From Andrena cerasifolii (Eukaryota; Arthropoda; Insecta; Hymenoptera; Andrenidae), in assembly GCF_050908995.1 (NCBI RefSeq), contig NC_135123.1, positions 310,001-374,000 on the forward strand: a stretch of DNA of 64,000 bases, written 5' to 3'. Below the pieces are notes generated by a model that saw only the letters and a list, made by a program, of their open reading frames with translations, was not told the origin of the DNA and did no database searches. Positions 62,382 through 64,000 of this stretch are shown here, in pieces; position 1 is the stretch's first letter, and each line of letters opens with the position of its first letter. Made by a program: the position numbers and the translations under genes.

Positions 62382-64000
62382 CCACAGACGAGGTATAGAA
62401 TAGACCTATCAAGCAATGTATTTTTGTGTCGCCGGTTTAGGGGGTCCTAGGACCCCCTTGCCATTTTAGTGTCGCATGCAACGTTACCGGTGAAGTCTCA
62501 AAACAGATTGTAACGCTACGCGTGGTAGGAACTAGAATTAAGCACGAGTAAAACTAGTTTATGTTTTGAGAGTCAATGCCCGCGATTTACAAATGTTTCT
62601 GTTAGAGTAACAATTTAAAAATCGTCTTATGAACATATTTCGTTCAACGGAAGAGAACGGAGGAAGAAAATAAAACGATATCACATTCGTCTTTAACCTT
62701 GCTGTCCTATTCCGGTTTATTTAACGCGAAACAAATTTATTTAACATACAAATTTATATAAACAACAACATTATTTGTGGAAGACATGCTTTCATGATGT
62801 AACGTGGAATACCTCGCAAAGGAATTGTAACTTTGTATATTTTAATAAAATGCTGAAGCAGAGAGGACTTTAAAAATTGTGAAAAACTCAACAGTTCCAG
62901 TATCTCGCTGAAATATTCCAACTTGCACTTATTCTTCCATCTTAACACTATATTCGTGTTCTGGGGTTCGGTAGGAACAATCGAACAACATTTTAAGTTA
63001 CATATTTTATTCTTACATTCTACCATAGTATTGCAAGTTAAAGAAATTCTTATATACGACTAGAATATTTGACAATCGCAGCCATCGGCTCGGTTCTCAC
63101 CGATTACCAGGTCTCACCACGAGGAGGTTGCTGCGCTTGGAGACCCGTAGAGAGATAGATGGAATCAAAGTTCCATCGATCTCCCTGTACATGAAGCCTA
63201 CTAAACCAAAGAGATGGATGGAAACAAAGTTCCATCGATCCCTTCGGTTTAGATATAGAATCTAGGGAACTGCCAAGCAATCACTCGATTAAAAGAAATT
63301 CAGGAAAGAAGGAAAGGCAAAGGGTAAGCATGAAACGAGTATTGGACGGCGCAGTTCTTACCACCCTGCTGGTCGAGTCGAAAGGGAAAAGCGCTCGGCG
63401 CCTCCCAGACGATTCCTGTTGCACCGATGCGACTCGTCAGGAGCAAACACTTGACCTGACTCAAGCCGTCTAACGCGGAGATTGGGTAATCGGACCGGGT
63501 GACTTACGCAGGCAGTGTACCGAAGGGTACACCCCCTACGCCCGAAACTTTTCCCTTTGGACAAGAACACCAAGGGATGAAACCGATCCACCCATACCAA
63601 TTCCATGCTCAGTCACTTGCTTCCGCAAACGGAAGCAGCGGTAACCTCCTCATCACAGATGAGGAGCCAATAAACGAACAACAAAGTTAATGATCTAGTG
63701 ACTGCTTGGCAAATTTACATGGGACCTTAAATACTTCATACTATAATAAATTAGCCTAGGCTTCCTTAGATGTCTTCTTTCACTGTCACTTTGCACGATC
63801 ACTTTTCACTATCACTTTTCACTATCACTTTTCACTAGTTTCTTTTTAAATATATTGTGTTATTAACTCCATTCCCCGAGTAACGGTGAACCTGAAAAGC
63901 TGAAACAATCAACTACTATATGTTAGTAACGGTGTGGTCGGCCTGGAAAGAAATTAAGCAAAAGCTTATTCAGTTGGAGCGGATCGAGATAATTTCGACG
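62382..64000 (-). repeat. Right arm of the 1.6-kb inverted repeat (runs off the window)
   Basis: Starts with the terminus CCACAGACGAGGTATAGAAT of the 4-kb TIR element and mirrors 9717-11324 with scattered differences. It is therefore a second member of that family in opposite orientation, cut by the window edge. Confidence 0.9.

Overview
This window is a dense, nested patchwork of transposable elements from an animal genome, most probably an insect. The basis is the mix of element families: an Env-bearing Ty3/gypsy element (errantivirus type), BEL/Pao, Copia, Jockey-type LINEs and many MITEs. No bacterial or phage gene organisation is visible. A hymenopteran (ant-like) host is only a guess. 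Apart from a short signal-peptide-like reading frame at 39045 and an unknown ORF at 18131-18750, nothing looks like a host gene.

Layout. 1-4550: 3' half of a Ty3/gypsy element on + (RNase H end, integrase, Env, 3' LTR), abutting LINE-A (ORF1 broken, ORF2 cut before the reverse transcriptase). 7312-11324: a 4-kb TIR element whose last 1.6 kb recurs inverted at 62382-64000. 11460-17307: a nearly complete LINE-B on -, inserted with a target duplication into a tRNA-like sequence. 17645-23424: MITEs, an unknown ORF, a YqaJ nuclease pseudogene and a TTAA-ended repeat that recurs inverted at 56976. 23370-24720: Copia remnant on -. 25473-32960: a BEL/Pao element on + split by a MULE remnant and by a 3.85-kb composite element bounded by inverted MITEs. 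34205-38998: Ty3/gypsy on - with 5' LTR, gag and a pol carrying three stop codons. 39589-42425: TTAA-flanked DNA element. 43402-46362: solo LTR, tandem repeats, a second gypsy gag remnant and a fold-back element nested in its LTR. 46407-51357: LINE-C on -. 51358-55894: a DDE transposon with an intact transposase and an internally deleted second copy head to head. 56976-60372: repeats and a 1.5-kb palindrome with a nested MITE.

The order of events can often be read from target duplications: TAA (composite in BEL; fold-back in gypsy LTR), ATAT (gypsy LTRs), TTAA, TGCA, and a 15-bp duplication around LINE-B. The complete reading frames are the DDE-SWIM transposase and the ORF2s of LINE-B and LINE-C; LINE-C's endonuclease, however, has a substitution at a usually catalytic position. 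The most unusual signals are the MITE-bounded composite that excises in silico to restore an open frame, the long homopolymer C tracts that split ORF1 of LINE-A and LINE-B, and the head-to-head DDE element whose 1.4-kb arms are almost identical.
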